Assembly: GCF_000368865.1 (NCBI RefSeq)
Contig: NZ_KB849726.1
Coordinates: 93,408 to 157,407 of the forward strand
From: Acinetobacter bouvetii DSM 14964 = CIP 107468
GTDB lineage: Bacteria; Pseudomonadota; Gammaproteobacteria; Pseudomonadales; Moraxellaceae
DNA length: 64,000 nucleotides
Direction: 5' to 3'
In this document: positions 38,002 through 47,023 of the stretch, in pieces
Position numbering within the stretch: the stretch's first letter is position 1
How the letters are laid out: each line of letters starts with the position of its first letter
Notes under the pieces: generated by a model
Database searches by the model: none
The model's input: the letters and a program-made list of their open reading frames with translations, nothing else
What the model was told of the DNA's origin: nothing
Program-made: the position numbers and the translations under genes

Positions 38002-38820
38002 ATGAAATTACATCAGGATGTGCAGTTTAAAACCCAAGCGAAAAATAATGAATGGGAGCAGCTGAAGCAGTTTACCGATGCGCGCATTGCCTTGGGGCGG
38101 GTAGGCGGCAGTTTGCCGACACGGCCTGCTTTAGCATTTCAGCTGGCGCATGCCCAAGCCAAAGATGCGGTGCTGAAAGTGCTGGATTTAGATGGCATTC
38201 AAGCGCAGCTGGCGGTACTGCAGCATGAGGTACTGCGGATTGAAAGCTGTGCAGTGGATAAGGCCCAGTATTTGCAACGTCCTGATTGGGGGCGGGAGCT
38301 GTCAGAAGCCTCCCGGCAGCAGCTTAAGGATTATGTCCGGCAGCATAAGGAAGCCTATGATGTAGTGATTATTGCAGGAGATGGCTTGTCTGCCCGAGCA
38401 ATTGAAGACAATGCGCCGTATTTTATCCAGCAGTTATATAAGGCGTGTATTGCTCAGGGCTGGCGGGTCGCGCCGCTGATTTTGGCAACTGGCAGCCGTG
38501 TGGCGCTGGGAGATGAAGCTGCGCAGATTTTGCAGGCCAAAATGCTGGTCATGCTGATTGGGGAGCGCCCAGGCTTAAGCTCACCCGACAGTATGGGGAT
38601 TTACTACACGTGGCAGGCGCACGTAGGCTGCAGTGATGCTATGCGCAACTGCATTTCCAACGTGCGGCCAGCAGGGCTTTCGATTCAGGTTGCGCTGCAG
38701 CGCTTAACCGCCTTAATGAAAAAGTCTGCAGAGCTTGGGCTGTCTGGCGTTCAGCTGAAAGATGAGCATGAAATGGCGGCGGTCACTGATCAGCTTCAGC
38801 GGCCGAAGCAGCTGTTTTAA
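38002..38820 (+). CDS. eutC: Ethanolamine ammonia-lyase small subunit
   Basis: EutC (272 residues) helps to bind adenosylcobalamin in the EutBC enzyme. Typical segments are FTDARIALGRVGGSLPTRPALAFQLAHAQAKDAV (in outline), VVIIAGDGLSARAI, ATGSRVALGDEAA, IGERPGLSSPDSMGIYYTW and DAMRNCISNVRP. It ends the eat-eutB-eutC operon. No clear terminator directly follows. Confidence 0.97.
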   Translation: MKLHQDVQFKTQAKNNEWEQLKQFTDARIALGRVGGSLPTRPALAFQLAHAQAKDAVLKVLDLDGIQAQLAVLQHEVLRIESCAVDKAQYLQRPDWGRELSEASRQQLKDYVRQHKEAYDVVIIAGDGLSARAIEDNAPYFIQQLYKACIAQGWRVAPLILATGSRVALGDEAAQILQAKMLVMLIGERPGLSSPDSMGIYYTWQAHVGCSDAMRNCISNVRPAGLSIQVALQRLTALMKKSAELGLSGVQLKDEHEMAAVTDQLQRPKQLF

Positions 38821-38953
38821 ATGAGCGGCTGTTTTTGGCTTGTATGATTATTTTTACAACTTTACACCAACTTGCAATGCTTCTTCACACTTCATGACAT
38901 AAGGGTTTGATAGTATAAAAAAACAGCAATAGATAATAAAAGTGAGGGGAATT

Positions 38954-39232
38954 ATGACACATGATTTTAATAAACCGCCCCATACTCCGAGTTCGGAAGA
39001 AACCACTCAGAAGAAACGCATACCTGTGTATATTTTGGTCTTAGTCGGCATTTTCTTTGTTGCGCTGATTATCTACATGTCAGCAGATATCAAGCCGAAT
39101 GCAAGTGATGCGCCTCCAGGGCATCCGAACCCAGAAATGCAGTCAGCGGCGCCGAATAATACCGCTTCAGGCACCGCAGGGGATAAAGCGGCCGCAACGA
39201 ACAGCAATACTGCCACCGCTTCTGATCACTGA
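38954..39232 (+). CDS. Small single-pass membrane protein (92 aa)
   Basis: The start is taken at the ATG at 38954 (MTHDFNKPP), since GAGGGG lies just before it; a GTG 12 bases earlier is in frame. The protein has a polar cytoplasmic N-terminus, one membrane helix (IPVYILVLVGIFFVALIIYMS, about residues 23-43) and a low-complexity Ala/Asn/Thr/Pro-rich C-terminal part predicted to be periplasmic. No known domain. Confidence 0.65.
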   Translation: MTHDFNKPPHTPSSEETTQKKRIPVYILVLVGIFFVALIIYMSADIKPNASDAPPGHPNPEMQSAAPNNTASGTAGDKAAATNSNTATASDH

Positions 39233-39264
39233 TTCAAATTTTCAAACAATGATCTATCAACCGC

Positions 39265-39294
39265 AAGCTCTGGCTTAGACGCTAGAGCTTTTTT
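39265..39294 (+). terminator. Probable terminator after the 92-residue membrane protein gene
   Basis: AAGCTCT / AGAGCTT with a 12-base loop, followed by TTTT. Confidence 0.65.
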
Positions 39295-39470
39295 GCAAGT
39301 GATTGTGCTCTTTTGTTGTAGTTCTGCAGTTCAAGGTTGAATAAAAAACACTCAAATCCTAAGGTGGATTGGAAAGTTCTAAGTATTTGAGCAGGCATTG
39401 CTATGCGCTGTGTCACATTAATACTTGTGTAAAGAAAAATAGATCAAGCAATAACAATGAGGGCGTATAA

Positions 39471-41201
39471 ATGAATGATTATCCTGGAGGTTCAGGCCGC
39501 TTTGATGCCATGTATTACTGGGATCAATTTCATCCTATCTTAAGTGCCGTTGCAATTCTTTTTATCGGCTGGATTGTGGCTTTGCTGGTTGCCGGCGGCA
39601 TTAAAAAAATGCTGGAAAAGCTGGGCACCAACCAAAAGCTTTCCAGCGCCACGGGTCACCGTTCCAATATTGAAAACATTGTTTCGCGCATTGTCTTTTG
39701 GATCATATTGATTATTGCGGTCATTGGCGCCTTGAATGTACTGAATTTAACCAGTGTCAGCGGGCCGTTCAGCAGTATGATCCAGCAATTCCTGCTGTTT
39801 ATTCCGCAGCTGCTGGCTGCTGCAGCTGTAGGCTTTATCGGCTGGATCATTGCCAATTTAGTCAGAGTCGGCTCGCAAAAATTGCTGAGCAAAACCCAGC
39901 TGGATGAAAAACTTAGTTCTGAAGCGGGTGTCAGCCCCATCAGTGAAAATATCAGTGAAATTGCCTATTGGCTGATTCTGCTGCTGTTCCTGCCGATCGT
40001 ACTGTCCATCTTAGGGCTGAACGGGCTGCTGTATCCTGTGCAGAATATGGTTAATGAAGCGGTGCTGTACTTGCCGAATATCTTCATTGCAGGCGTGATT
40101 GTTTTTGTCGGCTATATTTTGGCGAAAATTGTCCGGGGGATTATTGAAGGCCTGGTCAGCAGCCTCAATCTGCAGTCACAGGCGGAAAAATTAGGCCTGT
40201 TTAAAAACTCGAATTTACCGCATTTGCTGGGCTCATTTGTTTTCGCTGTGGTGATGATTACCGCGCTGATTGTGGCTTTTGAAGCCTTAGGCATCGAGGC
40301 TATTTCACAGCCGGCCACCGCCATGCTGCATGAAATCATGTTTGCCATTCCAAATATTATCGCTGCCGGCTTAATTTTAATTTTGGCATATGTGGTTTCG
40401 CGCTTTGTCGCCAAGCTGGTCACGGAGGTGGTGGCTGGAACGGGCGTAGACCGCATTCCTGAAAAAGTGGATGTACAGCGCTTTTTAGGCACAACCAAAC
40501 TGTCTGATGTGGTTGGCTATTTGATTGTCTTTTTTACCATGCTGTTTGCGGTCTCCGAAGCTGCCAACCGTTTGGGCTTTGAGCAAATCAGCACGCTGAT
40601 TGCCATGTTCATCCAGTTTGGCGCCAATATTTTGCTGGGCGCAGTGATTTTGGTGATCGGGTTCTGGCTGGCCAATATTGTGGCCAATGTGGTGCAGCGC
40701 GGCGAATACAACAGTTCTCGCTGGCTGGGCAATTTAGTGCGTGTCCTGATTATGGGCTTAGTGGTTGCCATGGGCCTGCGCGCCATGGGCATTGCAGATT
40801 CCATAGTGAACTTGGCTTTTGGCTTAACGCTGGGCGCAGTCGCGGTCGCTTTTGCCTTGGCCTTTGGTCTAGGCGGACGTGCGCCAGCGGAACGTGTGCT
40901 GACCGATTTGATTGATAAAGCCAAAAAAGAAGGCTGTCAGCCGAATCCTGTAAAAGAACAGGCGCGCGCTTGCGGATTCGGAACTTCAGCTTCATCCGCA
41001 GCGGCTCAGCCTGATCCGCTTGATGACGGCTATACCGTGCAGCATCAGGAAGCGCCGGGTGTGGTGGAAAAAGAAACGGCAACGCCGGATCAATTAGATG
41101 TCGATCCCGAGCAGCAGCCTGTCAACAATCCATTTGGCTCCAAAGGTGAAAAAGAAGAGGGGGTTGATACACATGCGCCTTCAAAAAATGACCCCGAATA
41201 A
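39471..41201 (+). CDS. CmpX-like mechanosensitive ion channel family protein
   Basis: This 576-residue inner-membrane protein has about 10-11 transmembrane helices. It contains five copies of a conserved transmembrane motif of the form G-(W/F/Y)-I-(V/L/I)-A-x-(L/I)-V followed by basic residues (IGWIVALLVAGGIKK, IGWIIANLVRVG, VGYILAKIVRGI, LAYVVSRFVAKL, IGFWLANIVANV). The last membrane segment, LTLGAVAVAFALAFGLGGR, resembles the MscS pore helix. The roughly 110-residue C-terminal tail is polar. This is the architecture of the Pseudomonas CmpX type, linked to osmotic or membrane-tension response. GAGGGCG precedes the ATG. Confidence 0.85.
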   Translation: MNDYPGGSGRFDAMYYWDQFHPILSAVAILFIGWIVALLVAGGIKKMLEKLGTNQKLSSATGHRSNIENIVSRIVFWIILIIAVIGALNVLNLTSVSGPFSSMIQQFLLFIPQLLAAAAVGFIGWIIANLVRVGSQKLLSKTQLDEKLSSEAGVSPISENISEIAYWLILLLFLPIVLSILGLNGLLYPVQNMVNEAVLYLPNIFIAGVIVFVGYILAKIVRGIIEGLVSSLNLQSQAEKLGLFKNSNLPHLLGSFVFAVVMITALIVAFEALGIEAISQPATAMLHEIMFAIPNIIAAGLILILAYVVSRFVAKLVTEVVAGTGVDRIPEKVDVQRFLGTTKLSDVVGYLIVFFTMLFAVSEAANRLGFEQISTLIAMFIQFGANILLGAVILVIGFWLANIVANVVQRGEYNSSRWLGNLVRVLIMGLVVAMGLRAMGIADSIVNLAFGLTLGAVAVAFALAFGLGGRAPAERVLTDLIDKAKKEGCQPNPVKEQARACGFGTSASSAAAQPDPLDDGYTVQHQEAPGVVEKETATPDQLDVDPEQQPVNNPFGSKGEKEEGVDTHAPSKNDPE

Positions 41202-41215
41202 CCTGTTCAATGCAT

Positions 41216-41250
41216 AATGAATCGGCCACTCTATCCGTGGCCGATTCATT
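41216..41250 (+). terminator. Strong hairpin after the mechanosensitive channel gene
   Basis: A perfect 14-base stem (AATGAATCGGCCAC / GTGGCCGATTCATT) with a 7-base loop is followed by CTTTT. It may be a terminator or an attenuator for the small gene that starts 18 bases later. Confidence 0.75.
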
Positions 41251-41268
41251 CTTTTAGAGAGGTGTAAA

Positions 41269-41442
41269 ATGCAAAAAAAGGCGCCGAATAAAGTGCTTGC
41301 CCCAATTGTGATTGCGGGAATTACGATTGGCTTTTTAGCCAGCGCGTATAAATATATTTTTGCTGCCAAAAAGCGCACTGAAATAGAGCGCAATAAACAG
41401 CAGCTGAAAAATGACGCGCCAGATCAGAAAAAAAGTGTTTGA
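41269..41442 (+). CDS. Small membrane protein (57 aa)
   Basis: This short gene starts at an ATG with GAGAGG eight bases upstream. It encodes 57 residues: a basic N-terminus (MQKKAPNKV), one hydrophobic helix (LAPIVIAGITIGFLASAYKYIF in outline, about residues 10-30) and a charged tail (KKRTEIERNKQQLKNDAPDQKKSV). No family is recognised. A good ribosome-binding site and membrane topology support it as real. Confidence 0.65.
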   Translation: MQKKAPNKVLAPIVIAGITIGFLASAYKYIFAAKKRTEIERNKQQLKNDAPDQKKSV

Positions 41443-41602
41443 AATTTAAACTTTATTTGGTATTTTTTGATATATGCAAAACTAAGTTTATTTCATAAAA
41501 ATATAAATGAAATAGAGCAATTTAGTTTTAATAATATGGAAATAAAGCTGTGCTGTAATCAGCTCAGGCTTAGTCAATGAATGGCTTATAAGGGGAATCA
41601 AA

Positions 41603-41752
41603 ATGCTGAATAAATTTATTGCAACTTTAAATCATCAATTATCTGTCCGCACAGGACATCAGGCAGCAGCGCTGGCAAAAATGGAACAGGCGATGGGCCG
41701 TTTAGCGGCATCGAAAGGCATCTCATTGTTTAAGACCGATTATTTGGAATAA
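41603..41752 (+). CDS. Small soluble protein (49 aa)
   Basis: This 49-codon gene starts at an ATG preceded by AAGGGG. The product (MLNKFIATLNHQLS at the start, ISLFKTDYLE at the end) looks like one or two amphipathic helices with many Ala, His and Gln residues and no membrane segment. No family is recognised. It is followed by a terminator about 70 bases later, which supports it as a small transcription unit. Confidence 0.55.
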   Translation: MLNKFIATLNHQLSVRTGHQAAALAKMEQAMGRLAASKGISLFKTDYLE

Positions 41753-41822
41753 TCACCTGATATCGCAATATAAGGTGTTGATGCGCAGAATTTTAAGCGC
41801 TTCAATCTCAATGAAACAGGCA

Positions 41823-41860
41823 TAAAAAAGCGGCTGATATTGAATCAACCGCTTTTTTTA
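41823..41860. terminator. Bidirectional terminator between the small gene and the YhiN-type flavoprotein gene
   Basis: AAAAAAGCGG and TGAT pair with ATCA and CCGCTTTTTT across a short loop. Confidence 0.85.
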
Positions 41861-41930
41861 TTCAGCTTTACCGTACTTTTTAACGCTTGCCGCTTTGAAT
41901 ATTCTCTTGCTGTGGCAATACAAAACAAAC

Positions 41931-43130
41931 TTAGACGTATTCAGATGCTGCATGGGCAGACGCCCAAGCCCATTGAAAATTGAATCCGCCCAAATGGCCG
42001 GTAACATCCAGTATTTCACCAATGAAGAATAGGCCTTTCTGCTTTTTGCTTTCCATGGTTTTTGATGAAACTTCGGCGGTATCGACACCGCCTAGGGTGA
42101 CTTCAGCTGTACGGTAGCCTTCAGTTCCAGAAGGCTTTACTTCAAAGCCCGCTAGGCGCTGGGCAATTTTTTCCAGTTTTTCATCGCTGATATTGCCAAT
42201 TGCGGTATCTGCGCTGTCAGGCCAAATCAGGTTTTGCAGTTCAGTCACGACGCTTTTTGGCATGTGCTCAGTCAGCAAGGTGCGCAGCAAGACTTTGGGC
42301 TGGCTTTGCTTTTTGCTTTTAAAGAACGCTTCTAAATCTACACTCGGCAGAAAATCAATTTTAAAGCTTTGACCGACATCCCAATAGTTGGACAGCTGCA
42401 GCGAGCTTGGCCCGCTGAGTCCGCGGTGCGTAAACAGCAAAGCTTCGGTAAAGCTGTTCAAATTGTTGGATAAGGTCGCTTCTACCGCATTGCCGCTGAG
42501 GCGGGTGGTGATGTCTTTAAAGCTGTCGGAGAAGGTAAAGGGAACCAGACCGGCACGGGTTGGGTAAATATGGTGTCCAAATTGTTTGGCAATGTCATAG
42601 CCGATAGCAGAACCGCCCAGGGTTGGAATAGACAAACCGCCCGATGCAATCACCACAGACTCAGCTTCAAAATAGCCCAGTGATGTGGCGACTTGAAAAC
42701 CTTGGCCTTCAACGGTATTTACAGCCTTGACTTCACAGCTGGTTTTAATATCGACCAAACCTGTTTTGTCACATTCTGCCAACAGCATCGACAGAATCTC
42801 TTTTGCACCATTTAGGGTAAACAGCTGTCCATGCTTGCGCTCTTCGTAGGCAATGCCATAGTCACAGACCATGCCAATGAAGTCCCAGTTGGTATAGCGC
42901 GAGAGGGCAGAAATGACAAAATGCGGATTATGGGAAATAAAATTTTCAGGCTCGACATACAGGTTGGTAAAGTTGCATTTGCCGCCGCCGGACATCAGAA
43001 TTTTCTTGCCGACTTTGTTGGCTTTTTCAACTACCAGCACTTTGCGTCCGCGCTGCGCCGCTTTATACGCCAGCATCAAGCCTGATGCGCCTGCACCTAT
43101 CACCACAACATCGTACAGATTTTTGGACAT
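41931..43130 (-). CDS. YhiN/HI0933-family FAD-dependent oxidoreductase
   Basis: This 399-residue flavoprotein has an N-terminal Rossmann FAD-binding motif (VVIGAGASGLMLA, about residues 9-21) followed by VVEKANKVGKKILMSGGGKCNFTN, the signature of the HI0933/YhiN family. ASGGLSIPTLGGSAIGYDIA is in the middle, and the C-terminus has LFFIGEILDVTGHLGGFNFQWAWASA, which closes the FAD site. The family's physiological substrate is not settled; some members reduce bile acids or other organic substrates. It forms its own transcription unit, facing a terminator at its 3' end. Confidence 0.92.
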   Translation of the reverse strand: MSKNLYDVVVIGAGASGLMLAYKAAQRGRKVLVVEKANKVGKKILMSGGGKCNFTNLYVEPENFISHNPHFVISALSRYTNWDFIGMVCDYGIAYEERKHGQLFTLNGAKEILSMLLAECDKTGLVDIKTSCEVKAVNTVEGQGFQVATSLGYFEAESVVIASGGLSIPTLGGSAIGYDIAKQFGHHIYPTRAGLVPFTFSDSFKDITTRLSGNAVEATLSNNLNSFTEALLFTHRGLSGPSSLQLSNYWDVGQSFKIDFLPSVDLEAFFKSKKQSQPKVLLRTLLTEHMPKSVVTELQNLIWPDSADTAIGNISDEKLEKIAQRLAGFEVKPSGTEGYRTAEVTLGGVDTAEVSSKTMESKKQKGLFFIGEILDVTGHLGGFNFQWAWASAHAASEYV

Positions 43131-43220
43131 GAGCCAGCCTGCGGGAGAATGAAAAGAGGCGGATTATACTCTGTTTTGAACGAATTTTCAGGGAAAGCTT
43201 TGGGCTTCCGGCTGTAAGAA

Positions 43221-44099
43221 TCAGCGCTGTATTTTCCCTTGCAGACCGCCGGTATGCAGGACCAGAATCCGCTGTTCGGGTGTAATTTCACCGCGCAGGA
43301 TCATCTGCTGAATGCCGAACAGCATTTTGCCGGTATAAATCTGCTCCAGCGGGATGCTGTATGCAGCTTCAAACTCTTGAATAAACTGCATGAGTTCTGG
43401 CGTGGTTTTGGCATAGCCGCCCTGACAGAATTCATCGGTGATGCGCCAGTTGCGCCGCGCGGTCCATTGCTCCACCTCTGGCGTCAAAAAATCACCTTTC
43501 AGCGCCGAAAATCCGAGCACATGCTGATGCGCAGCGCTGGCTTCAATTAAGCCTGCAATGGTGCCGCCAGTGCCTGCGGCGCAGCAAATCAGGTCAAAAT
43601 TTTCTAAATCGGCAGGGCTTAAAATTTCTGTGCAGCCTTGAATGGCAAGGGGATTGGTGCCGCCTTCAGGAATAATATAGCCGTTTGGAAATTCGGCTTG
43701 CAGCTGCTGGATAAAATCTGCTGACTGTTTTTGCCGATACTTTTCACGGCTGACAAACTGCAGCTGCATGCCAAAGTCCTGCGCGGTTTGCAGGGTCGGA
43801 TTCAGCGCTTTATGCGCCAGCTCTTCGCCGCGGATAATGCCAATGCTTTGCATGCCGAAAAGATGGGCTGCATAAGCCGTAGCGGCGATATGATTGGAAT
43901 AAGCGCCGCCAAAGGTCAGCACCTTTTTGAGGCCTTGCTGCTGGGCCGCTGCAAAGTTGTATTTCAGCTTAAAGAATTTATTGCCTGAAATTTTCGGATG
44001 CACTGAATCCAGCCGCTTGATGGCCAGCGTCACGCCGTGCAGATGTACGGTGTTATAAGGAATGGCTTGGGCAAGGGCGTCAAACATAAACATGCGCAT
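43221..44099 (-). CDS. PLP-dependent D-cysteine desulfhydrase / ACC deaminase family protein
   Basis: This 292-residue enzyme belongs to the fold-type II PLP family. The Lys that binds PLP is in SGNKFFKLKYNF, and the phosphate/substrate region is TFGGAYSNHIAATAYAA. A glycine-rich phosphate loop (CCAAGTGGTIAGLIEA) and EGGTNPLAIQG are also present. Members deaminate 1-aminocyclopropane-1-carboxylate or release sulphide from D-cysteine; D-cysteine desulfhydrase is the more likely role in a bacterium like this, but the substrate cannot be settled from sequence. Three near-adjacent ATG codons make the start uncertain. Confidence 0.88.
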   Translation of the reverse strand: MRMFMFDALAQAIPYNTVHLHGVTLAIKRLDSVHPKISGNKFFKLKYNFAAAQQQGLKKVLTFGGAYSNHIAATAYAAHLFGMQSIGIIRGEELAHKALNPTLQTAQDFGMQLQFVSREKYRQKQSADFIQQLQAEFPNGYIIPEGGTNPLAIQGCTEILSPADLENFDLICCAAGTGGTIAGLIEASAAHQHVLGFSALKGDFLTPEVEQWTARRNWRITDEFCQGGYAKTTPELMQFIQEFEAAYSIPLEQIYTGKMLFGIQQMILRGEITPEQRILVLHTGGLQGKIQR

Positions 44100-44159
44100 T
44101 CAGGTAAACAGAATCCGCTGTAGTGTAGCGGATTCCTGTTGATGAGCGCTATCCGCAGC

Positions 44160-45272
44160 TTAATCAGCTGAGCCGGTGTCGACTGACGCTACCACTGACA
44201 TGCCGGGACGCAGACGCTCCATGCCTTGTTGATTCGGGTCAATGGCAATGCGCACAGCAATGCGCTGCACCACTTTAGTAAAGTTGCCAGTGGTATTGTC
44301 GGCTTTCAGTACGCTGAATTCCGAACCGGCGGCGGGAGAAATCTGCTCGACTTTGCCGCTGAATTTTTGATGACTCATGGCATCCACCGTAAACCATGCA
44401 TTTTGGCCAATTTGCATATTGGCAATCTGAGTTTCCTTAAAATTGGCAGTGACCCAGCGCTGCTGCGGAATCAGATACATCAGCTGTGTGCCTGCAGACA
44501 CATACTGCCCAACGCGCGGACTCACTTCACCCAGCTGACCGTCCATCGGTGCGGTAATCACGCTGTAGTCCTTGGTGGTCACGGCCTGATCACGCTGCGC
44601 TTGGGCATTCGTCACCTGCGCTTTTAAGCCGGTTTGCGCCACTTCCGCAGTTTTTAAGGCTTCGATCGCCACTTGAATATTCGCTTCAGCCTGATGCACG
44701 AGGGCCAAGTTGTTTTTCATATCAGCGCGCGCCTGGTCCTGTTCCGTTTTAGAGGCTGCGCCGCTGTCACCCAATTGCGCATAGCGCTGCAGCTGGGTCA
44801 CAGACAGGCCATAGGCTGCCCGTGCCTGATCGGCTTTGGCTTCAGCCGCTGCAATATCGGCTTTGCGCTGCTGAATAGTTTGGCTCTGATTCGCCAAGCT
44901 GTTTTGCGCCTGCTCGACGCCAGATTCAGCCTGTATGACTTTCTGATCGTAGGTGGTGGTGTCGATATGCATCAAGGGCTGGCCTTTTTTTACCCATTCA
45001 AAATCAGTGACCAGCACATCTTTCACATAGCCATTAATCTGTGAAGACAAAATCGTGGTTTTGCCTTTGACATAGCTGTTTTCAGTGGATTCCACGGCCG
45101 AATGAAAAGGGCCGATTTTCCAAGCCCATAAAATTAAACTGATGCCCGCCAGCAGGACAAAGAACATCATCACCAAAACCCGCTTATCGGTGGGAATCAG
45201 CTTGCTGGACGGCTGCGGAGCAGGGTTAGGCGCTGGCGCTGCATTTTCTGCTGGCTTTTCGTGTTCTGACAT
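44160..45272 (-). CDS. EmrA/HlyD-family efflux adaptor protein
   Basis: This is a 370-residue periplasmic adaptor. It has a Pro/Ala-rich cytoplasmic N-terminus, one membrane helix (VLVMMFFVLLAGISLILWAW, about residues 32-51), a biotinyl-lipoyl-like region (ILSSQINGYVKDVLV), a long alpha-helical hairpin rich in Ala, Gln and Glu, and beta-barrel parts (ITAPMDGQLGEVSPRVGQYV). It should connect the inner-membrane pump to an outer-membrane channel. It is the last gene of the tetR-emrB-emrA operon, 86 bases after the pump gene. Confidence 0.93.
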   Translation of the reverse strand: MSEHEKPAENAAPAPNPAPQPSSKLIPTDKRVLVMMFFVLLAGISLILWAWKIGPFHSAVESTENSYVKGKTTILSSQINGYVKDVLVTDFEWVKKGQPLMHIDTTTYDQKVIQAESGVEQAQNSLANQSQTIQQRKADIAAAEAKADQARAAYGLSVTQLQRYAQLGDSGAASKTEQDQARADMKNNLALVHQAEANIQVAIEALKTAEVAQTGLKAQVTNAQAQRDQAVTTKDYSVITAPMDGQLGEVSPRVGQYVSAGTQLMYLIPQQRWVTANFKETQIANMQIGQNAWFTVDAMSHQKFSGKVEQISPAAGSEFSVLKADNTTGNFTKVVQRIAVRIAIDPNQQGMERLRPGMSVVASVDTGSAD

Positions 45273-45358
45273 GGGCTTCTCTAAATTTAATTTGGGTTTA
45301 ACGCTATCTATTCATTGGGAGATCTGTTCCTGAATCTTGGGTATTTCAGGCTGGATCT

Positions 45359-47011
45359 TCAGCTGGAATCTGGCCGCAGGCTTTGCTTATAGCTGCGGTA
45401 ACGGTTAATGCTGATGATAAACAGGCCCCAAAACAGCAGCAGCACGGCAAAGAGCTGATTGAGGAAAATCACATCGTTATAGGCGCGGACTTGCGCTTCT
45501 TTGGTGACGGCTTGATTTAAAGTGCGCAGCGCCTGATTTTGCTCCAGAGCTGGGTCTAGCGTGTAGCGTTGATTGCTTTGCGCATAGCTTTGCAGGCGCT
45601 GAGCCGCTTGCGGGCTGGTGCTGGGCAGATCTGCGCTAATTTCCGCTTGATAATGCTGCGTGCGCATTTGCTGATACGTCGAAAAAAAAGAGGACCCCAT
45701 TAATCCGCCAAAAGTTTGACTGGCGGAAAACAGCACAATGAAGGTGACCATATGGTTGGGGCCGCGCTGCAGTGCATTGATAATGCCAGTCAGCAGCAGC
45801 GGGCCAATAAACATGCCGCTGGCAAAGCCGACAATAAACTGGCTGCGGAAAAAATTCTCCGGACGCACGTCGCTGGTCAGGTGATGATCCAGCGCGCAGG
45901 CAATAAAAATCAAGGCCACTGCGCCCAGCAAATGCCAAACCGCTTTGTCCTTAGAAAAGGTCAGGGCGCTGAAAATAGTGCCGCTGAGAATGCCGAAAAA
46001 GATCACCAGATAAAAGTTTACAAACTGGTCTGGCCCCATGCCCATGGTTTTTAAAAAGCTCACGGCGGCATAGCTTTGTTCGGACATCACAAAACGGATG
46101 GCAAAAGCGCCCAAAATAAAACGCACAGTCGATGATGCGCCCAGCCATCGGGTAATGATCAGCGGGTTGACCCGGTAGTGTTCATAGGTCAGCCCCACGG
46201 TAATTAAAATCAGCGCGCCCATCAGCAGATAAGCTAGCCAGTCAGCATTCAGCCACCATTGAATAGGGCCTTGAGTCAATACGATGCATAAAAATGCAAA
46301 GCCGGTTGCCAGCAGAATGAAGGTGAAAATATCTTGAAATTCGAAGACTTCTATCCGTAAGCTCCGCGGCAGCTTTAAGGAAACCACCATGGCCAGACAG
46401 CACAGCGCGAGCCCCAGTTCAAAGGTATACAGCAGCGCCCAGTCATTCACATCAACCAGATAAGGTGACATGATCCACGCCAGCGGAATGCCCAATTGCT
46501 GGAAACCCAGAGCCAAATATAAACCGCGCCCAAAATTGGCGCGGCTGAAGGCCTGCATAATGTAATACATGCCCAAAGAACTGAGCGGCGCAGCCACCAG
46601 GCCGCTGACCATGCGCACAAATACCGCCATTTCAAAGGTATGCACATACAGGTGCAGCACCATCACTGCAATAAAAACCACAAGGCCGATTTCGGAAAAC
46701 AGCCTCAGTCCATATTGCTGCCGCGCCTTAAATAGAATCAAGTTTGAACTGACATTCGCCATGACATAGGCCGCTGGAATCCATGCGGCTTCTGACGGGG
46801 TTAAGCCATATTCACCTTGAATCAAGGGCAAATTCGCGGTGATGAAGCCATTGCTGAGGCTGCCTGAAATGGCAACAACTAAGCCAATCACAAAATATAA
46901 AATACGCTTATAAGCCGGGTGCGCAATGGCCGCAGGCGAACCTGGCAAAGTCGGCTTTTCTTCTGCTGTCCAGTCCGGAGCCGGTTCCAGCAGGCGGGGA
47001 GGTTGAGCCAT
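45359..47011 (-). CDS. DHA2-family (EmrB-like) MFS multidrug efflux pump
   Basis: This 550-residue inner-membrane transporter has about 14 transmembrane helices, as expected for the DHA2 branch of the major facilitator superfamily. The early motif LPLIQGEYGLTPSEAAWIPAAYVMANVSS matches the family. It is proton-driven by family knowledge; the substrates cannot be deduced. The gene starts 12 bases after the tetR stop and precedes the EmrA-like adaptor gene, so the three form one operon. Confidence 0.93.
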   Translation of the reverse strand: MAQPPRLLEPAPDWTAEEKPTLPGSPAAIAHPAYKRILYFVIGLVVAISGSLSNGFITANLPLIQGEYGLTPSEAAWIPAAYVMANVSSNLILFKARQQYGLRLFSEIGLVVFIAVMVLHLYVHTFEMAVFVRMVSGLVAAPLSSLGMYYIMQAFSRANFGRGLYLALGFQQLGIPLAWIMSPYLVDVNDWALLYTFELGLALCCLAMVVSLKLPRSLRIEVFEFQDIFTFILLATGFAFLCIVLTQGPIQWWLNADWLAYLLMGALILITVGLTYEHYRVNPLIITRWLGASSTVRFILGAFAIRFVMSEQSYAAVSFLKTMGMGPDQFVNFYLVIFFGILSGTIFSALTFSKDKAVWHLLGAVALIFIACALDHHLTSDVRPENFFRSQFIVGFASGMFIGPLLLTGIINALQRGPNHMVTFIVLFSASQTFGGLMGSSFFSTYQQMRTQHYQAEISADLPSTSPQAAQRLQSYAQSNQRYTLDPALEQNQALRTLNQAVTKEAQVRAYNDVIFLNQLFAVLLLFWGLFIISINRYRSYKQSLRPDSS

Positions 47012-47023
47012 GCTGCTGCCTTG

